Shown in pieces: positions 1 to 6,597 of a DNA stretch of 15,305 nt. The position numbers and the translations under genes were made by a program. How positions within the stretch are numbered: position 1 is the first letter of the stretch; every line of letters starts with the position of its first letter. The DNA lies in assembly GCA_947383275.1 (NCBI GenBank), contig CANDCW010000064.1:1-15305 (forward strand), written 5' to 3'. Below the pieces are notes generated by a model. The model saw only the letters and a program-made list of their open reading frames with translations, was not told where the DNA came from and ran no database searches. The stretch comes from an uncultured Bacillota bacterium. GTDB taxonomy: Bacteria; Bacillota; Clostridia; Oscillospirales; Oscillospiraceae.

Positions 1-187
1 GGGGGGGCTCCTCCTCCCCGGTGAACCAGGGCTTCATGGGGGCCATGCCGCTGTTGATGAGCAGCAGGGACGCGTCGTTCTGGGGGATCAGGGAAAAACT
101 GGGCAGGCGGAGATGGCCCTTGGTTTCGAAGAATTTCAGGAACATCTCCCGCAGCTCATTCAGGCCGTAGGGTTTGGGTTCTTTCAT
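1..187 (-). CDS. alaS: Alanyl-tRNA synthetase, N-terminal part (cut by window edge)
   Basis: This is the first 62 residues of alanyl-tRNA synthetase, which charges tRNA-Ala with alanine in the cytoplasm. The N-terminus reads NELREMFLKFFETKGHLRLP, then SFSLIPQNDASLLLINSGMA, then PMKPWFTGEEEPP, which is the conserved opening of the class II catalytic core of AlaRS. The start ATG (187-185) is preceded by GGAGG at 196-200 with 8 nt spacing. It follows the lipoprotein gene by 56 bp on the same strand with no terminator between, so it should be the third gene of the T-box operon starting near 1703. The rest of the gene lies outside the window, so integrity cannot be judged. Identification is firm because the motif order is diagnostic. 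Confidence 0.95.
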   Translation of the reverse strand, partial: MKEPKPYGLNELREMFLKFFETKGHLRLPSFSLIPQNDASLLLINSGMAPMKPWFTGEEEPP

Positions 188-243
188 GGTAATTACCTCC
201 AAATGACAAATTATTTTCTTCCGCAGCAGGTCTGTTCGGTCCG

Positions 244-669
244 CTACTGCACCTTGACCTCAACGCCCATCAGCTCCATTCCGGTACTGAAGGCCACCCG
301 GTACATTATGCTCTTCTTCTCATGCTTGCAGTAGAGCACCGCTGTGCCATACTCCTCGCCGGAATCCTTGATGGTCTGGCCGGTAGCCAGGGCGTCGTCC
401 TCTTTCACGTAGGCGCCGGCCTTGCCCAGATTCTGGTTTACGGCAGCCTGAAACGTTTCCAGCGACGCGCCCTCCCGGGCATCGGAACGCAGACGGTCGT
501 AGACCTCCTGAAAATCCCCCTGGTTCAGCAGGGTGACGATCTCCCGGCCCTGTTCCAGAACGGCGTCCTCCTCCATCCCCTCTGGGAGGGGATGGCCGGA
601 GACCTTGCAGCCGGACAGCAGAAGCAGCGCCGCCAGCGCGGCAAGCAGCAGGATCAGCCTGTTTCTCAT
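244..669 (-). CDS. Small DUF3887-like lipoprotein
   Basis: A 141-residue predicted lipoprotein. The N-terminus MRNRLILLLAALAALLLLSG is a type II signal peptide with lipobox LLSGC; Cys21 would be lipidated, anchoring the protein to the outer face of the membrane. The mature part (about residues 35-140: GREIVTLLNQGDF, YDRLRSDARE, then a beta-rich YGTAVLYCKHEKKSIMYRV segment) resembles the DUF3887 family, a small fold of unknown function common in Firmicute exported proteins. The start is fixed by GGAGGA at 676-681 and by an ATGA overlap with the phzF stop (668-666), implying translational coupling. Open reading extends further upstream in this frame, but that would put the signal peptide in the middle of the protein. 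Its role in an alaS operon is unknown. Confidence 0.8.
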   Translation of the reverse strand: MRNRLILLLAALAALLLLSGCKVSGHPLPEGMEEDAVLEQGREIVTLLNQGDFQEVYDRLRSDAREGASLETFQAAVNQNLGKAGAYVKEDDALATGQTIKDSGEEYGTAVLYCKHEKKSIMYRVAFSTGMELMGVEVKVQ

Positions 670-1457
670 AGCATATCCTCCACCATCAGCTCCGACTGGG
701 CATACAGCACAGCCTTGCCGGCCAGCTTCACCCGGTCCCCGTCCAGGCGGCAGTAGAGCGTGCCGCCCCGGGAGGATGCCTGCCGGGCCACAAACTCTGT
801 TCTGCCCGTCCGGGCCGCCCAGTAGGGGATGATGTGGCAGTGCCCAGACCCACACACCGGATCCTCCGGAATAGCGCACTTGGGGCCAAAGGTACGGGAC
901 ACACAGTCGAACTCCCCGGTTCCCGGTGCGGTCACCTGCATCAGCGCCCCCTTGAGTCCCTTCAGCTTCTCCATATCGGGTTTCATTCCAATTACGTCCT
1001 CAGCCCGGTCGAAGACGCACAACAGGTCGCGCGCCCGCCAGACCTCTCTGGGCCGCACACCCAGGGCGTCGGCAATCTGGTCCGTCACCTCCAGCATTTT
1101 CAGCGTATAGGCCGGGAAGTCCATCTCATACAGCTCTCCCCGGCGCTCTACGGTCAATGTCCCGCTGCGGGTTTCAAAGCGGATGCTGTTTCCGCCGGGG
1201 CGGATAAACCGGTCGATTACGCAGGCCGCAGCCAAGGTGGCGTGGCCGCACAGGTCCACCTCCTCGTCTCCGGGCGCAAACCAGCGCAGCCGCCAGCCGT
1301 CCCCCTCCGGAACGGCGAAAGCCGTCTCCGGCAGGCTGTTCTCCGATGCAATCTGAAACATCAGCCGCTCCTCGGGCCAACGCTCCGCCACGATGACCGC
1401 CGCCGGGTTGCCCTCAAAAACGCGGCCGGCAAAGGCGTCTACAACATACTGCTTCAC
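666..1457 (-). CDS. PhzF family protein (isomerase/epimerase fold)
   Basis: A 263-residue protein of the PhzF family, which has the two-domain diaminopimelate-epimerase fold and whose studied members catalyse isomerisation. Family landmarks are visible: DAFA..FEGNPAAV at the N-terminus, NSLPETAF with the likely catalytic Glu44 (equivalent to Glu45 of Pseudomonas PhzF), DLCGHATLA at 68-76, and EDPVCGSGHC at about 198-207 (family form DPVTGSAHC). The length is normal. The start is a GTG (1457-1455) placed 9 nt after GGAGG (1467-1471); the frame stays open upstream but runs back into the T-box terminator. It is the first gene after the alanine T-box and is coupled to the lipoprotein by an ATGA overlap. 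The substrate cannot be inferred; phenazine synthesis is not implied, since no other phz genes are present. Confidence 0.88.
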   Translation of the reverse strand: MKQYVVDAFAGRVFEGNPAAVIVAERWPEERLMFQIASENSLPETAFAVPEGDGWRLRWFAPGDEEVDLCGHATLAAACVIDRFIRPGGNSIRFETRSGTLTVERRGELYEMDFPAYTLKMLEVTDQIADALGVRPREVWRARDLLCVFDRAEDVIGMKPDMEKLKGLKGALMQVTAPGTGEFDCVSRTFGPKCAIPEDPVCGSGHCHIIPYWAARTGRTEFVARQASSRGGTLYCRLDGDRVKLAGKAVLYAQSELMVEDML

Positions 1458-1478
1458 GCTACAATTCCTCCTTTCTGC

Positions 1479-1510
1479 AAAAAACCGCCCCTGACACCGG
1501 CCAGGGGCGG
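1479..1510 (-). terminator. T-box regulated intrinsic terminator
   Basis: On the minus strand CCGCCCCTG pairs with CAGGGGCGG (9 bp, loop about 8 nt), followed by six T residues (1484-1479). Its 5' arm is shared with the T-box antiterminator, so the two structures are mutually exclusive. It lies just before the phzF ribosome site. Confidence 0.92.
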
Positions 1511-1703
1511 AAAATTCCACGGTACCACCCTGATTATCTCCCCCGAGGGGAGCGTCTCAAGCTGTCCGTAACGGGGGCAGGCCGTCCCGGTCATCCCGGG
1601 CCGCTCGGGAGCGGCTCACGCGGAGAATATCAGCCGAGGGCTTCCACCGTCCCCTCTCGCTTTTGGCTTTTCTCCGCGCTTAACTCCTTCATCGCATTTT
1701 GCG
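1479..1703 (-). ncRNA. T-box riboswitch leader, alanine-specific
   Basis: The leader contains the T-box core GGGTGGTACCGTGGAA (about 1515-1531). Stem I shows the distal-loop signature CGGTGGAAG and the AAAGCGA motif. The specifier region reads TGA-GCC-G (GCC at 1615-1613), with CTCC after it pairing GGAG on the 5' side, so the specifier is an alanine codon. The bulge UGGU (1527-1524) would pair with ACCA, as expected for tRNA-Ala with discriminator A. The antiterminator can form by CAGGG pairing CCCTG, which excludes the terminator. By established T-box logic, uncharged tRNA-Ala stabilises the antiterminator and switches on phzF, the lipoprotein gene and alaS. The 5' end is inferred from the promoter; the folding was done by eye. 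Confidence 0.93.
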
Positions 1704-1709
1704 GATCCT

Positions 1710-1737
1710 ATTCTATCACATTTTCTCCGCTTGTCAA
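1710..1737 (-). promoter_or_regulatory. Promoter of the T-box-phzF-alaS operon
   Basis: -35 TTGACA (1737-1732), 16-bp spacer, -10 TAGAAT (1715-1710): a near-consensus sigma-A promoter. The -35 box overlaps the stop codon of the upstream hybrid kinase gene (TGA, 1736-1734). Confidence 0.85.
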
Positions 1738-3971
1738 CTGTTTTTATCCGGCCTGCGGTTTCCCGCAGCCCGCCTGATCTCTTCCAACAGCCGGGGAATA
1801 TCAATCGGCTTAGTCAGGTAGGCGTCCATCCCGCTGTCGATGGACCGGTGCATATCCCGCACCAATGTATTGGCCGACAGCGCCACGATGGGAATCCGGG
1901 ACAGCGCCGGGTCGTCCAACCCCCGAATCATCTGTGACGCCGTCCAGCCGTCCATCACGGGCATCTGAATATCCATCAGGACCAAATCATATCCCTCAGG
2001 CGGGGAGTTTTTCACTTTTTCCACAGCAATGCTGCCATTTTCGGCCGTATCCACAATAAAGCCGCCATTTCGGAGAATTTCCGTTTCAATCTCCCGGTTA
2101 ATCTCGTTGTCCTCCACCAGCAAGATCCGCTGCCCGGAGGCCCGTTCTCCTCCCTCCAGCTGAGCGCAACGCTCCGGAAAAGCTTCACCGCAGTGCCGCA
2201 GCTTCAGCGTCACCGTAAACACGCTGCCCTGGCCCGGCGTGCTTTCCACCTGAATGGCGCCGCCCAGCCGGTCCACGATATATTTGACAATGGTCAGCCC
2301 AAGCCCCATTCCATTGACCCCGCTATGGGTCGTGTCCCGCTCCCTGGCAAAGGGCTCGAACAGGCGGTTCAGGAATTTTTCGTCCATCCCCACGCCGGTA
2401 TCTTCTACCACCAGGCGGTAGGCCCTGAGGTCCTTGACCCACGGCCCCTCCTCTGTCAGCCGGACGGACACCCGCCCCCCCGGCCCGGTATAAGTTACTG
2501 CATTGCTCACCAGATAGGTGACCAGATGGTCCAGCTTTTCCCCATCGCTCCAGACCAGCCCGTGCTCCACCCCGGAGCAGTCCAGGGTAAAGTCCAGGCC
2601 CTTCTCCGCTGCCTGTGCCCGGAGGTTGTCGCAGGCGTCCCAAACGGTGCGGCATAGGTCGCACTCCTTCTCTGCGGAGCTTTCTCTGGAGCCGATGCGG
2701 GATATTTCCAGCACCTTCTCAATCAAGTCCAGCAGCTGCCGGCCCGAAACATCTACCCGCTCCAAATAGTCTAAAACCACCGGATCCTGGCACTCCATTT
2801 TAGCCAAGGCGGTAAACCCGAACATGGCATTCAGCGGGGTGCGCATATTATGCGACATGTTGGACAAAAAATCATTTTTGGCCACGATGGCCAGATTGGC
2901 GTTTTCCAGCGCCTCCGCCAGGATCTGCTTCTGCTGGATCTCCCGCCGAAGCTCCTCGTCCACCCGGCGGTAGCCCATTACAACCTGATTTACCTGGTCT
3001 CCGCTGCTCACATTGACAAGCCGGAGCTGGAGGTACTGCACCTCCCCCTCGCATATCACCCGGTAATTAATGTAATAGGTGCCGCTCCCTGATATTTTCT
3101 GCCGGATATACTCAGGAGAGGTAGTCTTGGACACCATCTCCCGGTCCTCAGGGTGGACCCAAACATCTACATAGTCTCTGAGATACCAGTTCAGGTCCCT
3201 GGTCCGGTATTTGGCCCCGAACTGCCGCTGGGTGCGCTGGCTCAGCCGGTAGGCCAGAACGCAATTTTTTTCCAGCTCCGCATAGAGGATGGACTCGTAA
3301 TTGACGCTCAGCCCCTCTATTACCTCCAGGCGCCGCAGATGCTCCTGGTTGATGATGGCCCGCTGCCGGTCATACTCCTCCACCAGGCCCTGGTAGCGTG
3401 CTTCGCTCCGCCTCTGCTCCTCCATCCGGCGCTCCATCTTCTCGGTGGCGTCTCCCAGAAAGACATAGAAAAAGTCCCCTACCGTCTCTCCGTGGACAAA
3501 GTGGCCGTAGTCCTCAATCCAGCCAATCGTGCCGTCTCTGCGGGTAATGCGGTACTCTACATAGTCCAGGTCGTACTGGCTCTCGGCAATCTGCCGCTTG
3601 ATACTCTCCTCTACCTCCTCCAGGTCGTCGGGGAACACCAGCCCCCGAAAGGAACCATGGGTCATATCTTGAAACTGATCCCATGTATCGCATTGAAAGA
3701 TGCGCAGCAAGCCCTTGTTGGCGTAGACAACGCCCTCATCCCCGTCGGCATGGTAGATTAGAAACCCACCTGGGATTTTGTCCATAAAGCACATCATCTC
3801 ATAGGCCGTCTGAAGCATGGATTCCTCAGACTTGTGCTCCATCACCTCGGGCAGCAGGCTCAGGACCTCCGGTTCGGTAGACCGGTCCACTGGAACGCCC
3901 TTCTCCCGCAAAAACTCCAGCAGAGACAAGATCCCCTCTAACAAATCCCGGTTCCAGTTGTTTTCTCCCAT
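1734..3971 (-). CDS. Soluble PAS-containing hybrid sensor histidine kinase
   Basis: A 745-residue hybrid histidine kinase with no transmembrane segment, so a cytoplasmic sensor. Order: a helical N-terminus (1-60); a PAS domain (about 63-177, ending in RRDGTIGWIEDYG and FLGDATEK); a second PAS-like region (about 215-335); a coiled link; HisKA with FLSNMSHNMRTPLNA (phospho-acceptor His374); HATPase_c with N-box Asn490, G1 DTGVGMD (524-530) and G2 GMGLGL (554-559); and a receiver with LLVEDNEINR, phospho-acceptor Asp667 in LMDIQMPVMDG, Ser699 and Lys721 (KPID). All key residues are intact. There is no effector domain and no separate regulator gene nearby, so the output partner is unknown. The start ATG has only a weak site (GAGG about 10 nt upstream). 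It has its own promoter, and no terminator separates it from the T-box operon downstream. Confidence 0.92.
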   Translation of the reverse strand: MGENNWNRDLLEGILSLLEFLREKGVPVDRSTEPEVLSLLPEVMEHKSEESMLQTAYEMMCFMDKIPGGFLIYHADGDEGVVYANKGLLRIFQCDTWDQFQDMTHGSFRGLVFPDDLEEVEESIKRQIAESQYDLDYVEYRITRRDGTIGWIEDYGHFVHGETVGDFFYVFLGDATEKMERRMEEQRRSEARYQGLVEEYDRQRAIINQEHLRRLEVIEGLSVNYESILYAELEKNCVLAYRLSQRTQRQFGAKYRTRDLNWYLRDYVDVWVHPEDREMVSKTTSPEYIRQKISGSGTYYINYRVICEGEVQYLQLRLVNVSSGDQVNQVVMGYRRVDEELRREIQQKQILAEALENANLAIVAKNDFLSNMSHNMRTPLNAMFGFTALAKMECQDPVVLDYLERVDVSGRQLLDLIEKVLEISRIGSRESSAEKECDLCRTVWDACDNLRAQAAEKGLDFTLDCSGVEHGLVWSDGEKLDHLVTYLVSNAVTYTGPGGRVSVRLTEEGPWVKDLRAYRLVVEDTGVGMDEKFLNRLFEPFARERDTTHSGVNGMGLGLTIVKYIVDRLGGAIQVESTPGQGSVFTVTLKLRHCGEAFPERCAQLEGGERASGQRILLVEDNEINREIETEILRNGGFIVDTAENGSIAVEKVKNSPPEGYDLVLMDIQMPVMDGWTASQMIRGLDDPALSRIPIVALSANTLVRDMHRSIDSGMDAYLTKPIDIPRLLEEIRRAAGNRRPDKNS

Positions 3972-4001
3972 AGCCTTCGCCTCTTTCCCTTGGTTGTGGC
4001 A

Positions 4002-4030
4002 ATTTTATCACAAATTAGCTGCCTTGTCAC
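4002..4030 (-). promoter_or_regulatory. Promoter of the hybrid kinase gene
   Basis: -35 GTGACA (4030-4025), 17-bp spacer, -10 TAAAAT (4007-4002), with transcription expected to start near 3995, about 25 nt before the start codon. It is divergent from the liv promoter some 220 bp away. Confidence 0.7.
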
Positions 4031-4045
4031 TTCTTTTTTCTTCCC

Positions 4046-4217
4046 GCCCGGCCGGACGTTCCAAAATTTTGGAGCCGGGCTATCCGGCAAAATGACCAAC
4101 CCGCCCGTCCGTTTCACACGGACATTTGACCGCGCAAAACAGGCGCATCCCTCACCCCGTCCGCGAAGCGCGGACACTTGCAGGAAATCTGTCAAAGCAA
4201 TCCGGCCCGGGCCGGAT
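4046..4217. promoter_or_regulatory. Palindrome-rich divergent control region (kinase / liv operon)
   Basis: No gene is evident in the 358 bp between the kinase and the liv binding-protein gene; instead it is dense in dyads. Seen directly: TCCAAAATTTTGGA (4060-4073), partly enclosed by GCCCGGC (4046-4052) and GCCGGGC (4074-4080); GTCCG-N7-CGGAC at 4107-4123 and again at 4159-4175, centres 52 bp apart; and ATCCGGCCCGGGCCGGAT (4200-4217), a perfect 18-bp palindrome. None is followed by a T-run, so they do not look like terminators. Operator function is inference. Confidence 0.5.
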
Positions 4218-4249
4218 AGAACGGAGAAACTTTCTGTGAATTATTTGCC

Positions 4250-4278
4250 TTGAAAAGTCGGGAAAAATCCCGTAATAT
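4250..4278 (+). promoter_or_regulatory. Promoter of the liv operon with inverted repeat in spacer
   Basis: -35 TTGAAA (4250-4255), 17-bp spacer, -10 TAATAT (4273-4278). The spacer contains CGGGA-AAAA-TCCCG (4259-4272), well placed to bind a regulator that would block RNA polymerase. Transcription should start near 4285, giving a leader of about 45 nt with AGGAGGA at 4318-4324. Confidence 0.75.
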
Positions 4279-4329
4279 TTCAGTATTACCCTGGGCCGAG
4301 AGGTCCTTGTTAAGTTTAGGAGGAATAAA

Positions 4330-5565
4330 ATGAAAAAGATTTTGTCTGCGGCTCTGTCCATGGCCATGGTCCTGAGCCTGGCCGCCTGCGGCGGCGGCAA
4401 CAACAGCACCCCCAGCACCAGCGGCAATAACGCCGCCGGTTCCACTCCCGCTGCCAGCACCCCCGCCGCCCCCACCGGCGACAAGGTGGTTAAAATCGGC
4501 GTGTTTGAACCTCAGACCGGCGACAACGGCCCCGGCGGCAAGCAGGAGATTCTGGGTATGCAGTACGCCCACTCCGTCCAGCCCACCGTGGAGATCGGCG
4601 GCGAGACCTATGAGGTCAAGCTGGAGATTGTGGACAACCGCACTACCCCCGAGAACGGCCCCTCCGCTGCCGCTGAAGTGGTGAACCGGGGCGTGTCCGT
4701 CATTTTGGGCTCCTATGGCTCCGGCGTGTCCATGGCCGGCGGCGCCGTATTCCAGGAGGCCGGCGTGCCCGCTATCGGCGTCACCTGCACCAACCCCCAG
4801 GTTACCGCCGACTGCGACGCCTACTTCCGCATCTGCTTTACCGATCCCTTCCAGGGTCCCGCCCTGGCCAGCTACGCCAAGGAGCTAGGCGTTGATACCG
4901 CCTACACTCTGGCCATGCTGGGTTCCGACTACGACCAGGGCCTGGTCCACTACTTTAAGGAAGCCTTTGAGGCCCTGGGCGGCACCGTCATCAGCGAGGA
5001 CTTCCCCGAGGGCAGCGCCAACTTTGTGTCCTATATCAACAACGCCAAGAGCGCCGGCGCGGGCGTCATCTTCGCCCCTGTGTCCACCAACTACGCCCAG
5101 CTGATTATTGAGGCCGCCTCCGCCCAGGGCTTTGAGGGCTCCCTGCTGGGCTCCGACACCTGGGACAACAACATGGTCTGCGAGAGCACCGTGGGCAAGA
5201 ACGTCAACGTAGCGGTTACCACCTTCTATCAGGAGGGCGGCAACCCCGAGTTTGACGCAGGCATCAAGGAGTGGATCAACGCCAATGCCGATGCCAAGAC
5301 CAACAACGGCGGCAACGACATGATCTCCGCTGTTACCGCCATGGGCTACGACGCCTACTTTACCGCCCTGGAGGCCATCAAGGCTGCCGGCACCACCGAC
5401 CCCAAGGCCGTGATGGAGGCCCTGCCCGGCGTGAGCTACAACGGCGTAACCGGCCTGATTGAGTTTGACGACATCGGCGACGCCAAGCGCGACGCCGCCT
5501 ATATCAAGGCCGCCAACACCACCACCGGCGTGTGGGATTTTGTAAAGGTCCAGGGCGTGGGCTGA
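4330..5565 (+). CDS. livJ: Branched-chain amino-acid type ABC transporter substrate-binding lipoprotein
   Basis: A 411-residue substrate-binding protein of the LIV/Leu-Ile-Val type I periplasmic-binding family. The signal peptide MKKILSAALSMAMVLSLAAC ends in lipobox LAAC; Cys20 would be lipidated, tethering the protein outside the membrane. A low-complexity linker rich in Ser, Thr, Pro, Ala and Asn (about 21-50) leads into the binding fold, which opens with VVKIGVFEPQTGDNG and includes the typical VVNRGVSVILGSYGSG and GVPAIGVTCTNPQVT segments. The start is set by AGGAGGA six nt upstream. It is the first gene of the liv operon. Codons end overwhelmingly in C or G, which fits high expression. 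The exact ligand (Leu/Ile/Val, another amino acid, amide or urea) cannot be read from sequence. The symbol is by family and operon position. Confidence 0.9.
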   Translation: MKKILSAALSMAMVLSLAACGGGNNSTPSTSGNNAAGSTPAASTPAAPTGDKVVKIGVFEPQTGDNGPGGKQEILGMQYAHSVQPTVEIGGETYEVKLEIVDNRTTPENGPSAAAEVVNRGVSVILGSYGSGVSMAGGAVFQEAGVPAIGVTCTNPQVTADCDAYFRICFTDPFQGPALASYAKELGVDTAYTLAMLGSDYDQGLVHYFKEAFEALGGTVISEDFPEGSANFVSYINNAKSAGAGVIFAPVSTNYAQLIIEAASAQGFEGSLLGSDTWDNNMVCESTVGKNVNVAVTTFYQEGGNPEFDAGIKEWINANADAKTNNGGNDMISAVTAMGYDAYFTALEAIKAAGTTDPKAVMEALPGVSYNGVTGLIEFDDIGDAKRDAAYIKAANTTTGVWDFVKVQGVG

Positions 5566-5594
5566 ATTCAAGCACCATCTTTGTAAGCCATTGA

Positions 5595-5625
5595 GATTGG
5601 CGGAGCGGGCCCCGCTCCGCCAATC
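5595..5625 (+). repeat. Intercistronic hairpin 1 after the binding-protein gene
   Basis: GATTGGCGGAGCGGG and its exact complement CCCGCTCCGCCAATC are separated by a single C, so a stem of about 13-14 bp can form. It is followed by CCCTA rather than a T-run, so it does not look like a canonical intrinsic terminator. Confidence 0.85.
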
Positions 5626-5633
5626 CCCTAGCT

Positions 5634-5682
5634 GTGGGCCGCCTTGACAGGGCAGGAAGCCTGCCCTGTCAAGACGGTCCAC
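5634..5682 (+). repeat. Intercistronic hairpin 2 before livH
   Basis: CTTGACAGGGCAGG (5643-5656) and CCTGCCCTGTCAAG (5660-5673) form a perfect 14-bp stem with loop AAG. After one C/A mismatch it extends by eight more pairs, one of them G-T (5634-5641 with 5675-5682), to about 23 pairs in all. No T-run follows. Together with hairpin 1 it fills the 150-bp gap between the binding-protein and permease genes. Confidence 0.9.
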
Positions 5683-5715
5683 CCCTGAAACGATAAAGAA
5701 ACGGGAGGGTTTTCC

Positions 5716-6585
5716 ATGCTGCCATACCTCATTAACGGCGTATCCGTGGGCGGACAGTACGCGCTCATCGCCATCGGCTACACCCTGGTCTACGGCATCC
5801 TGCGCCTGATTAACTTCGCCCACGGCGATGTGTTCATGGTGGCCGGGCTGCTGATGGTCTATCTCACCGCGTCCATGCCCATGTATGTATCTCTGCCTCT
5901 GGTACTGCTTCTTACGGTAATTCTGGGCTTCTGCATTGAGCGGGCAGCTTACAAGCCCCTGCGCACCGCTCCCCGGATGTCGGTGATGATCTCCGCCATT
6001 GGCGTCAGCTACCTGATTCAGAACCTGGCTTTCTACCTCACCGGCGGCATCGCCCAGCCGGTCACCAATCCCATCCCCTGGGTGTCGGAAAATGTGATGG
6101 TTTTCGGCGAGTCCACCAAGCGGGTTACCCTAATTACCCCGGTGCTCACCGTTCTGCTGGTAGCGGGGCTGGTGTACCTCATCAACCACACTAAAACCGG
6201 CCTGGCTATGCGGGCCGCTGCTAAGGACTTTGAGACCGCCCAGCTCATGGGCGTGAAGATCAACGCCGTCATCTCTATGACCTTCGTCATCGGCTCCTTC
6301 CTGGCCGCTGTGGGCGCCATCCTCTACTTTACCAACTACCCATCAGTATCCATTACCTCCGGCGGAATGCCCGGACTGAAGGCTTTTGTGGCCGCGGTGT
6401 TCGGCGGTATCGGCTCCATTCCCGGAGCGGTGGTGGGGGCTTTCATCATTGGCTTATGCGAGGAGATCATCAAGGGCCTGGGCCTGACCACCTTCTCCGA
6501 CGCTTTTACCTTCGCCCTGCTGATTGTGGTGCTGTGCGTCAAGCCCACCGGCCTGTTCGGCGAAAAGGTCACCGACAAGGTGTAA
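5716..6585 (+). CDS. livH: Branched-chain amino-acid ABC transporter permease LivH
   Basis: A 289-residue integral membrane permease of the LivH family, one half of the membrane channel of the transporter. The N-terminus shows the family signature YALIAIGYTLVYGILRLINF followed by AHGD, and hydrophobic segments recur to the end (for example LPLVLLLTVILGFCI, VLTVLLVAGLVYLI, ISMTFVIGSFLAAVGAILYF, AFTFALLIVVLCV), consistent with about eight membrane spans. The motif AFVAAVFGGIGSIPGAVVGA near residue 225 is the conserved cytoplasmic loop thought to contact the ATPases. The start has GGGAGGG at 5703-5709. It follows the binding-protein gene after two long hairpins and precedes livM by 12 bp. Confidence 0.93.
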   Translation: MLPYLINGVSVGGQYALIAIGYTLVYGILRLINFAHGDVFMVAGLLMVYLTASMPMYVSLPLVLLLTVILGFCIERAAYKPLRTAPRMSVMISAIGVSYLIQNLAFYLTGGIAQPVTNPIPWVSENVMVFGESTKRVTLITPVLTVLLVAGLVYLINHTKTGLAMRAAAKDFETAQLMGVKINAVISMTFVIGSFLAAVGAILYFTNYPSVSITSGGMPGLKAFVAAVFGGIGSIPGAVVGAFIIGLCEEIIKGLGLTTFSDAFTFALLIVVLCVKPTGLFGEKVTDKV

Positions 6586-6597
6586 GGAGGGACGGAC

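Noticed and set aside
670..879. A 70-residue N-terminal extension of the lipoprotein frame.
   Set aside because: It would bury the lipobox signal peptide in mid-protein and lies within phzF; the ATG at 669 has GGAGGA and the coupling overlap.
1458..1520. An upstream ATG start for phzF.
   Set aside because: It would translate through the T-box terminator hairpin and the ribosome site; the family N-terminus begins at the GTG.
4250..4330. A CodY-type operator at the liv promoter, expected for branched-chain amino-acid transport in Firmicutes.
   Set aside because: No sequence close to AATTTTCWGAAAATT is present; the repeat in the spacer is different.
5595..5690. Reading the two intercistronic hairpins as ordinary terminators that split the liv operon.
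   Set aside because: Neither stem is followed by a T-run, and no promoter was recognised between them and livH.
4885..5823. A 312-codon minus-strand frame across the binding-protein gene and livH start.
   Set aside because: Antisense to two well-supported genes and crosses the two intercistronic hairpins; no start signal.
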